Positions 43,663-52,361 of a stretch of DNA of 64,000 nt are shown here, piece by piece. Numbering within the stretch: the first letter of the stretch is position 1; the number at the start of each line of letters is the position of its first letter. Location: NCBI GenBank assembly GCA_965263045.1, contig CBDHGK010000023.1:3062-67061 (forward strand). Direction: 5' to 3'. The notes beneath the pieces are model-generated. The model did no database searches. It was not told the DNA's origin and worked only from the letters and a program-made list of their open reading frames with translations. Source of the stretch: G963664115 sp965263045. GTDB taxonomy: Bacteria; Acidobacteriota; Terriglobia; 20CM-2-55-15. The position numbers and the translations under genes were made by a program.

Positions 43663-43792
43663 CTAGCAGCCTGTCGGACTTTCGACGTAAGTCCTTTGTT
43701 TTCAACGATAGCCCTTTTCAGATCGAAACTGTAAACACAGTCATATGAATGACTTAGATTTCCGACTGGGTCCTAGTCCGACAGGCTGCTAG
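43663..43792. mobile_element. IS1182-derived MITE
   Basis: A 130-bp segment begins CTAGCAGCCTGTCGGACT at 43663 and ends with the exact complement at 43792. The terminal 17 bases are identical to those of the IS1182 element at 8940-10551, and CTAG lies at both edges (43663-43666, 43789-43792). The interior is AT-richer and non-coding. This is the structure of a miniature inverted-repeat element moved by the IS1182 transposase in trans. Confidence 0.85.
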
Positions 43793-44018
43793 CGGTCGAG
43801 GTGGCTCGCCTCCATGTTGCGGAGCACGTCGAGAATTTCTGGAAGTCGGGGAAACCATGTGGGATTGGGAGGCATCGTGCGGGCTCTGATTTTACTCCGC
43901 GTCAGGGAGCGATCCGGCATTATATGATTTCATGGACATTGAGGCGGGAATTGGCCATGAACGATAAAGGACATTATCATTCATATTGAATGGACGCTAT
44001 CTCTCCGGTCAGGCTTCA

Positions 44019-44315
44019 TCATTCCAATTCTCCAGCCTTCCGGAATGCGCGAAACTCGTCGAAGACCTTTTCCCGGACCTCCTCGACCGCTTCGCTCGCC
44101 GCCCGGATCGCGTTGATCGCCTCCCCGATCATTTCGCTTTCCTCCGTGATCATTTCCACTTCACCGGAGAGGCGCCGGCTCATGGCGGAGTTCGACAGGT
44201 CGACCAGGTTGCCGAACTAGTGAACCGGGACCCGGCCGATCCCCGTGGTGTCTTCGAGGTCCTGCAGACTCGTCCGACGCTTCCGCCTCTTCTTCTCTGT
44301 TTCTTTATCTGGCAT
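44019..44315 (-). pseudogene. Small helical protein gene with an amber codon
   Basis: One frame from ATG 44315 (MPDKETEKKRRKRRTSLQDL) runs 32 codons to a TAG at 44217-44219. It continues in the same frame through FGNLVDLSNSAMSRRLSGEV and a strongly amphipathic helix (EEVREKVFDEFRAFRKAGEL) to TGA at 44019. The second half could also be made from ATG 44183 (54 residues). Basic start plus acidic helix suits a plasmid accessory or mobilisation-type protein, but no family is recognised. Confidence 0.4.
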
Positions 44316-44318
44316 TTA

Positions 44319-44483
44319 TTATCCCGCTTTTGTTCTGGCGGATCCGGTATCTGCCCAGGTTCGAAGCCAGAGTACGGCGCATCGACGGTGCGCAACCTTC
44401 ATCGGAGCATGCTTGAACCGGCGCTGCTGGAGTTGGCGCTTGGTATCCGCAAAACCGGGATCTCCCTTGTTTTTGAGTAGCAT
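44319..44483 (-). CDS. Possible small basic protein divergent from parA
   Basis: A 54-residue frame begins MLLKNKGDPGFADTKRQLQQ, is rich in arginine and ends three bases before the ATG at 44315. There is no strong ribosome site, and another frame is open over the same span. The position, divergent from parA across the palindromic repeats, is the main support. Confidence 0.25.
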   Translation of the reverse strand: MLLKNKGDPGFADTKRQLQQRRFKHAPMKVAHRRCAVLWLRTWADTGSARTKAG

Positions 44484-44501
44484 CTTCGACCATACTTAGA
44501 G

Positions 44502-44582
44502 TTCAGGATTTCCAGGTAACTGGAACTCGAGTAACCATGTTAACAGCACAACCTGGATTCAGGATTTCCTGACAACAGGAAC
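44502..44582. promoter_or_regulatory. Palindromic operator repeats upstream of parA
   Basis: Two 25-bp direct repeats at 44502-44526 and 44558-44582 share TTCAGGATTTCC and GGAAC. Each contains a perfect 6-4-6 palindrome (TTCCAG-GTAA-CTGGAA at 44510-44525 and TTCCTG-ACAA-CAGGAA at 44566-44581). A related TGACAACAGGAAATCAGGAA recurs just before the partner gene at 45241. They fit operator or centromere sites for the ribbon-helix-helix protein at 45261. Confidence 0.65.
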
Positions 44583-44589
44583 GCATCAA

Positions 44590-45243
44590 ATGAATACAAT
44601 TGCACTGCTTTGCCAAAAAGGGGGCGTCGGCAAGTCTATGACCGCAATCACCCTCGCCGTTGCGGCCGAGCAGACAGGTAAAACGGCAGTGATCATCGAT
44701 CTCGATCCGCAGGGGACCGCTTGCAATTGGAGCGACCGCCGTCGGCAGCGACAGGGCATCACAACTCCCCTTGTGATTGATGCACAGCCATCGCGCTTGC
44801 CCAACACACTTGCCAAGGCCCGCGAGCGGGGCGTCGACCTAGTTTTGATCGACACCCCGCCACGCTCAGAGCAGTCCTCACACATGGCCGTTCAGCACGC
44901 TGATCTCGTCCTCATTCCGTGCCGGCCACAAATTTACGATTTGGAGACCGTGCCCAACAGTCAAAGGCTCATCGCAATCGCAGGCGGTAGGCCAACGATA
45001 GCGCTTTTGAACGCAGTACCGTCTAGGGGACGGAGGGCAGAGCAGACGCGCAATGCCATTAAAGGATTGGGTGTACCAGTTTGTCCACCGACCCTAGGTC
45101 ATCGCGCAGCCTTTGGGGACGCCGCCGTGGCTGGGCTGGCAGTGCTCGAATACCAACCGCACGGCAAGGCTGCCGAAGAAAGTCGCAAGCTCTACGGATA
45201 TATCGCAGCGTTTCTAAGAAAACAGGAAACCGGCAAATCGTGA
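44590..45243 (+). CDS. parA: ParA-family partition ATPase
   Basis: 217 residues, MNTIALLCQKGGVGKSMTAI with the deviant Walker A motif (KGGVGKS) of ParA/MinD proteins. Motif A' VDLVLIDTPPRSEQ and the Walker B-like VIIDLDPQGTAC follow. Its short length and lack of an N-terminal DNA-binding domain match type Ib plasmid ParA proteins, which act with a small ribbon-helix-helix ParB/ParG-like partner. Such a gene follows 17 bases downstream. It partitions plasmid copies before division. Confidence 0.93.
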   Translation: MNTIALLCQKGGVGKSMTAITLAVAAEQTGKTAVIIDLDPQGTACNWSDRRRQRQGITTPLVIDAQPSRLPNTLAKARERGVDLVLIDTPPRSEQSSHMAVQHADLVLIPCRPQIYDLETVPNSQRLIAIAGGRPTIALLNAVPSRGRRAEQTRNAIKGLGVPVCPPTLGHRAAFGDAAVAGLAVLEYQPHGKAAEESRKLYGYIAAFLRKQETGKS

Positions 45244-45260
45244 CAACAGGAAATCAGGAA

Positions 45261-45560
45261 ATGCCTAAGACTAAAGAAACCGACTTATCTCTCGCACTCG
45301 TTGACGCTAGCGGCGGCACCCGTCACCGCGTCACACCTCAAACTCCCACAGCTCAAAAAGTCATGCCAACCGCGGCGTCAAAGCCCGTATTAAAGCGCGT
45401 CTCGCTTTCGATCGAGTGCCCCCCACCCGTGCGCAATCAGGTGAAGGCTCTTGCGGCTGAGCAGGGCATAACGCTGCAGCAACTTATCTTTGAGAGCTTC
45501 AACGACCTGTTTGCCAAATACGGCAAACCGGAGATCGCGCCAACTGAGCAGAAAACATAA
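45261..45560 (+). CDS. Ribbon-helix-helix partner of ParA (ParG-like)
   Basis: 99 residues from ATG 45261 with AGGAA repeats upstream. The disordered N-terminal half is typical of centromere-binding adaptors that stimulate ParA ATPase. The C-terminal part, KRVSLSIECPPPVRNQVKAL AAEQGITLQQLIFESFNDLF, reads as a ribbon-helix-helix: a beta strand followed by two helices. It probably binds the palindromic repeats at 44502-44582 and represses the operon. Confidence 0.7.
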   Translation: MPKTKETDLSLALVDASGGTRHRVTPQTPTAQKVMPTAASKPVLKRVSLSIECPPPVRNQVKALAAEQGITLQQLIFESFNDLFAKYGKPEIAPTEQKT

Positions 45561-45664
45561 TCTTGTGGGCACTCGCAATTTAGATTTGAACGCGCAGGCC
45601 CTCAAAGAGTTGGACTTGGACTTGTAGAGTTTTTCCGTAACGCATTCATGCAAAGTAGCACTCT

Positions 45665-46627
45665 TTGGATCACAGCAAAGACATCGTCAATATCACCAGC
45701 ATTCCCAAACTAACCAAGAGGGAATCACGATTCATGGATGCGGCCGGACAAGTCCAGGACACCTCGCCCCAAGAGCGCGACGACGTGTCCTACTGGCCAC
45801 GCGGCGTTGTGCAATGCACCTTACCCCACTCCAACCCTGGCGATATACGGGCGTACGTGCGCCGGTCGGGCAACTACTTCATCATGATTGAGCCTGGAGC
45901 CAAGCTTGACACTGATCTTGGCGACGTTGATAGCTGGGGCTATCCGTATGGCTCCTATCCGCGCCTGTGTTGCTCCTACATCGCTCGCGAGGTCCGTAGG
46001 ACCAAAAGTTCGCGCGTCTTCCTGGGAGACGCGCAGCAGAACCGCTACACCCTTTCGGCCTTTATGGCCGAGTTGGGACTGGTTCCCACAGGGGGGCGAT
46101 GGGGCACCATCACTGCCCTGCGAAAGCAGATTCACGCCTTGGTTCACGCGAAAATCGCTTTCGGCTATGGCGGCAGTCAAGCCGATGCTGGTGGACATCA
46201 GTTTTTTGCCGAACATTGGCACCTATGGTGGAACGCCGGCACTGATGCGGCGCAAACTAATCTCTTTCCTAGCTATATCGACCTTAGTCCGCAGATCTAC
46301 GAGGACATGCGCAAGGCTTTCCCTGTTGATATGAGAATTCTCCGTGAGATGAAACAATCTTCACTGGCGCTCGATCTCTACGCCTTTGCCACGTACAAGG
46401 TCTTCAACATGAAGAGTGCTACAGCAATCAGCTGGAGGGCTATGCACGCGCAATTTGGGTCTGGATACAAATCCGTCGACAGATTCCGAACTAAGGCGCT
46501 ACAGCACCTACGCGTTATCAAGGCGCTCTACCCTGATTTCAAGTACACGCTGGATCGCGGCCGTATCGTCATCTGGCCATCCAGAACCTCTGTACTCCCC
46601 ATGCCTAAGAAGTCTTGTGAGGATTGA
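45665..46627 (+). CDS. RepA-type plasmid replication initiator 1
   Basis: Up to 320 residues; the first start is TTG 45665, and ATG 45734 with AGAGGG upstream is a good alternative. The C-terminal half carries the plasmid RepA pattern AFPVDMRILREMKQSSLALD LYAFATYKVF, then WRAMHAQFGSGYKSVDRFRT KALQHLRVIKALYPDFKY. This is a winged-helix initiator that binds iterons. Iterons of origin 1 lie about 870 bases downstream. A second, diverged initiator is at 53165-54154. Confidence 0.8.
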   Translation: MDHSKDIVNITSIPKLTKRESRFMDAAGQVQDTSPQERDDVSYWPRGVVQCTLPHSNPGDIRAYVRRSGNYFIMIEPGAKLDTDLGDVDSWGYPYGSYPRLCCSYIAREVRRTKSSRVFLGDAQQNRYTLSAFMAELGLVPTGGRWGTITALRKQIHALVHAKIAFGYGGSQADAGGHQFFAEHWHLWWNAGTDAAQTNLFPSYIDLSPQIYEDMRKAFPVDMRILREMKQSSLALDLYAFATYKVFNMKSATAISWRAMHAQFGSGYKSVDRFRTKALQHLRVIKALYPDFKYTLDRGRIVIWPSRTSVLPMPKKSCED

Positions 46628-46636
46628 CCTCAAGGG

Positions 46637-46762
46637 ATGCCGGAGCTGAGGAAGATCAAGACCGCCTGGCCGCAATTGAACTACTCCACAGCCAGGGCCG
46701 TGCTGATCCTCATGCCCTCGAGACCCGCCATCGCTCCCACGCGCACCCAACGCGTGGAATAG
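46637..46762 (+). pseudogene. C-terminal remnant of another RepA-type gene
   Basis: This short frame (MPELRKIKTAWPQLNYSTAR, then AVLILMPSRPAIAP) resembles the end of the initiator at 53165 (ELIKIKLAWPGLDYATPRGA LELLPTTIPSVP) rather than that of the gene just upstream. Only about 41 residues remain. It suggests a third initiator gene was once here and was replaced or recombined. Confidence 0.5.
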
Positions 46763-46811
46763 ATCTTCGAATATTCTTACCCGGCCCATCAGTGCTGCTA
46801 GACTTTGCGGC

Positions 46812-47381
46812 ATGAGTTCACGACCCATGCGCCAAACACTGCTTCTCCGTTCGATCCGGTGGACGACCGGAGCGCTGCTACTCCCCATCATCGCCATACC
46901 GATCATGGCAGCAGCGCAGGGTCGACAGCTGCAGTTCGTGTCGACAGCGTGGTCGCCGTTCACCAACGCACCACGACAGCCGCGGTTCGCCCTCGATCTG
47001 GTTGGCGTGGCTCTCGAACGCGTGGGGCCCATCGCCGAGTCGATCATCTCGCGAGTCAACGCCGAGCTCCGCGGCATGATCGCCGACCGAAGCTCCCATC
47101 GCCTACTCCATCTCGACTGGATTCGAGCGGACATCGACGGCGACGGTCGCACGGAGTACGTGCCGCATGACGATCAAACCGGCCCGCTTCAGCCGGAGCG
47201 TTCCTACCCGCTTTTTGTGACGGGCCGTCCGACCCCGGAGCCCGACACGACGCGGCGCTTCTACTTCGGCGGCGACATCTACGAGGGCTGGTCCACCGTG
47301 CCCCAGCAGTACAAGGCCCTGAACTTCAGCAGACCCAGGCCGAGTCAAAACACGTTCAGAATCTTCACCTTTAGGTGGTAG
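46812..47381 (+). CDS. Exported hypothetical protein
   Basis: 189 residues from ATG 46812; ATG 46827 is an alternative. The N-terminus has two arginines and a hydrophobic core (WTTGALLLPIIAIPIMAAAQG) ending at a signal-peptidase-like AAAQG. IRADIDGDGRTEYVP resembles a calcium-binding D-x-D-x-D-G dockerin/EF-hand loop. The mature part is periplasmic or secreted. No family recognised; no strong ribosome site. Confidence 0.5.
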   Translation: MSSRPMRQTLLLRSIRWTTGALLLPIIAIPIMAAAQGRQLQFVSTAWSPFTNAPRQPRFALDLVGVALERVGPIAESIISRVNAELRGMIADRSSHRLLHLDWIRADIDGDGRTEYVPHDDQTGPLQPERSYPLFVTGRPTPEPDTTRRFYFGGDIYEGWSTVPQQYKALNFSRPRPSQNTFRIFTFRW

Positions 47382-47464
47382 CAGGAGCCGGAATTCTATT
47401 GACGTTCGACAAGGTAGTTCCTGCTCCCCAAAGGGCCCACAACGGGCTGCTGAGAGTTCGATTG

Positions 47465-47660
47465 TTATCCACAGATGTCTGTGATCCTGAAGATCTTTCC
47501 ACGCATAAACGGGTAAGTTTCTTTATCGATTCAAATGTTTAGTTTAGCTCTTCATCCACGCATAAACGGGTAAGTTTCTTACGCATAAACGGGTAAGCAT
47601 CTTATATAGAGATAATCCTTTAATAGCTTATGTTACTTGTATTTCTTTCCTAAAGACCTG
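47465..47660. other. Replication origin 1: DnaA box, three iterons, AT-rich stretch
   Basis: A perfect DnaA box TTATCCACA lies at 47465-47473. Three copies of ACGCATAAACGGGTAAG lie at 47501-47517, 47558-47574 and 47581-47597, followed by TTTCTT or similar. An AT-rich segment at 47598-47660 is suitable for strand opening. This is the layout of an iteron-controlled plasmid origin, probably served by the initiator at 45665. Confidence 0.85.
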
Positions 47661-47851
47661 TGAAAATTAACTGTTAGAGACCAGAATCGGACTCGGAAAA
47701 GAACCTTATTTAAGATAAAAACCAATGGCAGTCGGAATCAGCATGGAAGCAACACCCAACAGGCAACTCGAAGAATCGCAGCAGAGCCGATGCTTCAGCT
47801 TCTTGAAGGCAGCGACCGGAGGTGCGGTTTTCTTAGAGGATCAAAAGTATT

Positions 47852-48073
47852 TTGAAGAACAAATCGTTGATGGTGGTTCCGATCGCTGTCTTGCTGGCGG
47901 CTGTGTACTGGTGGCAAACCGTGCTGGCGGTGCTGCTCGGCACGATCCAGTTGGTATTCGGGATGATCCTTTACAACCTACTGCGGGTGGTCATCCTCGC
48001 GGTCCTGTTGGTGCTTGTGATCAGATACGGTGGTTACTGGCTATGGCGCAAGCTGACGGGCAGGGAAGCGTGA
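47852..48073 (+). CDS. Small two-span membrane protein
   Basis: 73 residues from TTG 47852 with AGAGGA upstream; ATG 47870 is an alternative. Two hydrophobic segments (MVVPIAVLLAAVYWWQTVLA and LYNLLRVVILAVLLVLVI) end in a basic tail WLWRKLTGREA. It lies just after origin 1. Function unknown. Confidence 0.5.
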   Translation: MKNKSLMVVPIAVLLAAVYWWQTVLAVLLGTIQLVFGMILYNLLRVVILAVLLVLVIRYGGYWLWRKLTGREA

Positions 48074-48296
48074 CCTTTTCGGATCAGGTCAGGCCTACCG
48101 GGTGCTTTTCTGACACTTCCTGTTCGTCGCAGATGAAAGACGGTTAGGAACGCGGGAAAGAACCGGAATCCGGGCCGGGGGTCCCCGATCGACTGCGGGA
48201 TTGGATGGAAACAGTGCCCAGCCCCGAACTGGATCCAACCCGAGCAAGACAGAACGGAAGCGCGAGAAGAAGAACGTCCCGATCTGCGCTGGCCCC

Positions 48297-48446
48297 TTAG
48301 TCGAGTGTCTCTTCCGCGTCCGCCCATTTTCCAAGCTCGTCTTTGATTGACACAACGTGCGGCCTGCCCGTCAATTCCTCTAGGCCCAAAACAAGCGCAT
48401 AACCAGATGGCGAACGGCCGGTTCCCAGCCATAAAGTTGGAGGCAT
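48297..48446 (-). CDS. Possible small hypothetical protein, 49 residues
   Basis: ATG 48446 to TAA 48297 encodes MPPTLWLGTGRSPSGYALVL, then LEELTGRPHVVSIKDELGKW. It is protein-like in composition with a compact alpha/beta pattern. GGAAGG lies only two bases before the ATG, which is too close for a good site. It is the only plausible frame in the 500 bases between 48074 and the IS1380-type transposase; the rest of that stretch shows nothing I can support. Confidence 0.35.
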   Translation of the reverse strand: MPPTLWLGTGRSPSGYALVLGLEELTGRPHVVSIKDELGKWADAEETLD

Positions 48447-48583
48447 AACCTTCCGTTCCGGGATCGTTTTGTCCCGGCCTCCGGTTCGTGTTGCGTCTGT
48501 TTCAGTGGGGGCCTCGCCGTGTCTGTTTGAAGGGTTGACAGCAACCGGGACCTCGACCGCCCGGGCTCAGATCCATGATCGGG

Positions 48584-50164
48584 TCAGCATCGCAGGGGAC
48601 GACGCAACACATCCACGGCACGGAACAAGACGGACAACCACGGGTTCCAGGCCATGAGCCGGAAGACGATGCGCCGGCCGGTACGCACGAGTTGGCACGG
48701 CAGGAGGATGAAGGCGTTCAGGAACGTCTTGAACTCCATGCGTAGAACGGTCTGCTTCTCGGCCCGATACTTCTGGGCCCAGCGTCCGGTTTCGGGAAGC
48801 AGCAGCGCAAACCACGCCTTCAGGGTCCAGGCCAGCGACGCCATCACCATGTAGGCCCAGTTGCCGGTCCGGTCGCCCACCGGCATTTTCAAGGCCCGGA
48901 CGCCGTTCTTGAGTTGCTCGATGAGATTCTCCTGATTGCACCGTTGATTCGCGCGCTTCACGATCCGGTCGGCGGGATCGGCACGGTTCGTGATGTAGAA
49001 GAAGTACCGGATCTTGTCGAACAACACCCACTCCCCTTTGGCCTCCGACAGATTCTTCCGCACCACCACGACGCGGTAGTCCCGCTTACAGGCGCCGGGC
49101 CGGTAGGCGAACTCGGCCACGTCTTCGCCCCGCAACCGAATGTTCTTGAAACCGCGTTCCCGAACGATCCGTTCCTTGACCTTGTCGGGACGCTGGCGGG
49201 GCTGGGTGGCCACCTCGTATCTGGCCTCACGCTCCAGAACTGCCCAGCAGTCCGGCTCCAGCGCATCGGCCCGCGCCACCAGGTTCGCCCTCGCGTCGAT
49301 ACCGAAGATGAAGTCCACGCCCTGGCCGTCCCATCCATCCAGATGCCGGGTCTGGCTGAAGTCGGTGTCCCCGCGCAGCAGGATCCGATGGAACCCGGCG
49401 CGCTGGCACCACCCGATCGCCTGATCGAACCGCGGGGCCGCGCCTTCATGCGAGGGCCGGTTACCGCTCCGGTTCACCAGGTATAACGGCTCGGCGGTGT
49501 TCGCCAGTGAAATCAACAACGGGTGATAGCCCCATGTCCCGTCGTAGGCGATATCCATCCCTTCCTTGCATTCCCCGCTGGTCGGCGCCAGGGTCCCATC
49601 CGCGTCCAACACCGCCTCGTCGAAAAAACCGGCCGGTTGCTGCCGCCACACATTCAGCCGCACTTCATTCGCCGCCTCCATCAGGTTCTCCACGTCGCCG
49701 GGCTCGAATCGCCGGCAAAAGTCGCCCGCCGTGGTCGGGTCCGGTATCCGCTGCGCCCCCAGCGCATCCAGGTATGCTTCGTCGTTGCGCCGCAACTCGA
49801 TGTCTTCCAGACACGTCCCTCCCGTCAACGCGTTGTAGGCGATGTTCAACACGTGATCCGACTCGTGATACGGCAGATGCCGCTTCAGCACATCCACCCG
49901 CGCGTCGATGGCCTCGATCAGACCCGTCCGCCGCGCCACCCGATGCATCGCCCCGATGCCGCCCACCGCCGTCCCCCGCGTCCGCTTGCCCATCTCATAG
50001 TGCATGTTACTCGCCGACAACATCGGCGCCGACTGTTCCCTCCAATGCCGCTCTCCAAGCCGACGCTCGATTCGCCGCTTGCGATTCCTCATGTTCTTGC
50101 GCGTATAATCGTTCACCCGAAATGCCTCCTTTTCCGTCAGGATTCTGCAAATTCCTTTTCGCAC
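48584..50164 (-). CDS. IS1380-family transposase
   Basis: 526 residues. Typical IS1380 segments are LPYHESDHVLNIAYNALTGG, DPTTAGDFCRRFEPGDVENL and VLDADGTLAPTSGECKEGMD (first Asp). ILLRGDTDFSQTRHLD holds the second Asp, and NQRCNQENLIEQLKNGVRAL the Glu. It appears intact from ATG 50164; an ATG sixteen codons in is an alternative. I did not find convincing terminal inverted repeats by eye, so element borders are not given. It separates origin 1 from the ORFan block. Confidence 0.9.
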   Translation of the reverse strand: MRKGICRILTEKEAFRVNDYTRKNMRNRKRRIERRLGERHWREQSAPMLSASNMHYEMGKRTRGTAVGGIGAMHRVARRTGLIEAIDARVDVLKRHLPYHESDHVLNIAYNALTGGTCLEDIELRRNDEAYLDALGAQRIPDPTTAGDFCRRFEPGDVENLMEAANEVRLNVWRQQPAGFFDEAVLDADGTLAPTSGECKEGMDIAYDGTWGYHPLLISLANTAEPLYLVNRSGNRPSHEGAAPRFDQAIGWCQRAGFHRILLRGDTDFSQTRHLDGWDGQGVDFIFGIDARANLVARADALEPDCWAVLEREARYEVATQPRQRPDKVKERIVRERGFKNIRLRGEDVAEFAYRPGACKRDYRVVVVRKNLSEAKGEWVLFDKIRYFFYITNRADPADRIVKRANQRCNQENLIEQLKNGVRALKMPVGDRTGNWAYMVMASLAWTLKAWFALLLPETGRWAQKYRAEKQTVLRMEFKTFLNAFILLPCQLVRTGRRIVFRLMAWNPWLSVLFRAVDVLRRPLRC

Positions 50165-50226
50165 GGGACGGGGACATTTCGGGTACTTCCGCTACTTTTT
50201 CACTATCGATACTTCCTCAATCGCGC

Positions 50227-50388
50227 TTATTCAGGGTCTAGGACCAGCACGGTCCCCTTCACCTTCTGCCGCCGGGTGGAGATGCACTTCGCCTCGCTTA
50301 TGTTGAATGCCTCGAACTCTATTCCCGGCTCGGAGGGGCTTTCCATCTCTTTCTTTTCAGTCATCCGATACCAGTTCCCGTTCAACAT
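50227..50388 (-). CDS. Small hypothetical protein, 53 residues
   Basis: ATG 50388 (MLNGNWYRMTEKKEMESPSE) has AGGAGG nine bases upstream, which favours it over an in-frame start nine codons earlier. The charged sequence ends GTVLVLDPE. It follows another small minus-strand frame by 23 bases. Function unknown. Confidence 0.5.
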   Translation of the reverse strand: MLNGNWYRMTEKKEMESPSEPGIEFEAFNISEAKCISTRRQKVKGTVLVLDPE

Positions 50389-50411
50389 AATCTCGTCCTC
50401 CTGTTGTTGTC

Positions 50412-50600
50412 TCACTTCGAGATTAGTTCCAGTGGCGGGTGTTTTCCCCGCCCTATCCTCACAATTGACTCGATACCGATGGGGACGGTATCAGCGAGAA
50501 CTTGGATAGAGACGATGACATCGACGGCCTGGCCGACGATGCCGATCCGCTGGACGGTCCCGAAAAACCGGGATTTCTCCGGCCCACCAACCACGCACAA
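50412..50600 (-). CDS. Possible small beta-rich protein
   Basis: Up to 62 residues (TTG or GTG start near 50600). GTVQRIGIVGQAVDVIVSIQ followed by VLADTVPIGIESIVRIGRGK reads as regular beta strands. Start and ribosome site are weak. It probably precedes the 53-residue gene in the same transcript. No family recognised. Confidence 0.35.
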   Translation of the reverse strand: MCVVGGPEKSRFFGTVQRIGIVGQAVDVIVSIQVLADTVPIGIESIVRIGRGKHPPLELISK

Positions 50601-50737
50601 CTGCGGAACGTTAATAGGTTATAGGGATGATCGCATGATTCTGCACAACTCATTTATCCGGACGATCTTGGCGATAAGCCCTGAATCTATAGACGAATAA
50701 AGAGACGGCCTCGAATCCCTTGAGAGAAACTCAAATT

Positions 50738-50806
50738 ATGACCACCAAAACAGTCCTGGAATCGAAGAAAAAAGAGAAACCCGTCATCGTAAGGAAAGGT
50801 CGATGA
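50738..50806 (+). CDS. Short lysine-rich leader peptide
   Basis: A 22-codon frame, MTTKTVLESKKKEKPVIVRK ending GR, has its TGA overlapping the ATGATG start of the next gene. The overlap and basic composition suggest a translationally coupled leader. It could equally be chance. Confidence 0.3.
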   Translation: MTTKTVLESKKKEKPVIVRKGR

Positions 50807-52014
50807 TGGGTCTGAGCGTCCTCTACGCCAAGGAGGCGGCTGGAGAGCGGGAATGGGAGGCGATTCCGGACGGGGACAGGACCGGCCGGCTACGGGAAGT
50901 GTACTGGGCGCGGCGCGTGGAAATGAAGTCTGGCCGGAAGTCGTTCGTGGGCATGAATCTCAATTGGCGGGCGGACCGCACCGAGATTGGCAGAAGAAGG
51001 GACGACCCGGGCGACGGGTTCATCTACCTCGCCGACATGACCTCGCTCGTCCGCTTCGGTTGGCGAAGACGGGTCGAGGACCGATTCGAGTGGCTGGAGG
51101 TCACCGAGGTGTTCACAACGGTGCCGCCGTCGCGGGTCGAAGGAGCGATGCGGGCATGGAACGGCATTGCCGACAAGCATCCGGTGGATTTTGACGAATT
51201 TCGAAAGGGACTGCGGCCGGGACGCCCCTCGCGGATGGAACAGCGGAGAGCCGCGGACCAGGTGATCGTGCAGATTGAGAGGAAGCTGGCCAAGACTTCG
51301 TACCATGAACTGTTGGAGAGGTATGGCTACGGGACGCTGGTGGTCGGCATGCCGCTGTGGTTCGCGGTCCCTCCAGACGACCCTTTCCGGGCGGAGAACG
51401 CGGTCGACGATTTCATGACGCGAACGACTCTTGGGTTGGAGTATGTCAGGCAAATGGCGCTGAGAAGAAGGGACTGCCCGTTCAGGAACATCATCGTGAT
51501 ATGGGACACGACCCCGCAGGCGTTGCGTGAATGGCGCAAGGGGAGGTGCGCGGAGTACGAGGACGTGGGCAATACGAGCCTGGAAAACCCGATGCCCGCG
51601 GCGTTTTGGGGAGTGCTGTCCGATGCGCTGGAGAAAGCGGTATCGAAAACGGCGCGCCTGGAGAGCGAGGTGCCGTCGATGTGCCTCAAGGTTGCCGTGA
51701 AAACACGAAAGAAGGCGTCGGGCACGGGGCCCTACCCGAAACTCGTCGAAGCTCTTGGGGAGATTTCTCGCGAACACGACGAGATTCCCGGCGGCCTGAG
51801 CGCAATGTTGAAGTGGAGAGTCACTCTGACGCTGTGCAAGCTGCTTTGTTTCGCGAGAGTTCACGGAAGGGTTGGAACGATGGATTGCTCGAAAGTTTTC
51901 AGTGTCGCACGCCTGGAGGGTGAGGGCGACACGGCGAAAGGCGCGTCGGTTCTACCGCGAAAGCAGACGAAGAGCACGGGAGTTCTGTGGGCCGCACAAT
52001 CGCGATGGTGGTGA
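50803..52014 (+). CDS. Hypothetical plasmid protein, 403 residues
   Basis: ATG 50803 (or 50806) has AAGGAAAGG just upstream. The sequence begins MMGLSVLYAKEAAGEREWEA and is rich in arginine and tryptophan. Long charged helices and a hydrophobic patch (YGTLVVGMPLWFAVPPDDPF) are visible, with no known motif. Length and even composition suggest a real gene. It lies between the IS1380-type transposase and origin 2; role unknown. Confidence 0.55.
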   Translation: MMGLSVLYAKEAAGEREWEAIPDGDRTGRLREVYWARRVEMKSGRKSFVGMNLNWRADRTEIGRRRDDPGDGFIYLADMTSLVRFGWRRRVEDRFEWLEVTEVFTTVPPSRVEGAMRAWNGIADKHPVDFDEFRKGLRPGRPSRMEQRRAADQVIVQIERKLAKTSYHELLERYGYGTLVVGMPLWFAVPPDDPFRAENAVDDFMTRTTLGLEYVRQMALRRRDCPFRNIIVIWDTTPQALREWRKGRCAEYEDVGNTSLENPMPAAFWGVLSDALEKAVSKTARLESEVPSMCLKVAVKTRKKASGTGPYPKLVEALGEISREHDEIPGGLSAMLKWRVTLTLCKLLCFARVHGRVGTMDCSKVFSVARLEGEGDTAKGASVLPRKQTKSTGVLWAAQSRWW

Positions 52015-52361
52015 CGGGTGAGGGAGACGCTCAGAGGCGCGTCGCGCGGCCGGGCAGGTCCTCGACGGGAGGGTATGGCGCGTCAGTGCTTCGAAAACGA
52101 GATCGCGTCGGTTGCGCCACTGACTCGGGTCCTCGGACGGAGGCTCCCGGCGGCGGACGGGAAATTCCTGGGGATCGAGCGAAAAACCCCACCTCAGATT
52201 TTGCTGTGCCGGACTTTCGCGGCCCGGTCCATACAGAGGACCTGCCGAAAGATCCTGCGCGGAGATTGTTTGTTCTTGAAGCTCGTGCCGCCCTATCTCT
52301 GGCACGGGCGTCCCAAAAAAAGGCGACGGGGGTGAACCCGCCGCCGGAAGGTGCGGCCGTT

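Noticed and set aside
47501..47597. Three short repeats considered as a CRISPR array
   Set aside because: Unequal spacing (57 and 23 bases), a DnaA box and AT-rich flank, and no cas genes; they fit iterons.
48095..48355. Other open frames between the small membrane gene and the IS1380 transposase
   Set aside because: Low-complexity shadows; only the 49-residue frame at 48297-48446 looked protein-like.
49507..50509. Plus-strand frames over and beyond the IS1380 transposase
   Set aside because: Antisense shadows; serine/arginine/proline-rich with no motif.
52018..52335. 105-codon plus-strand frame after the 403-residue gene
   Set aside because: Arginine-rich, overlapped by an equally open minus-strand frame, no convincing start; the 347-base gap shows nothing else I can support.
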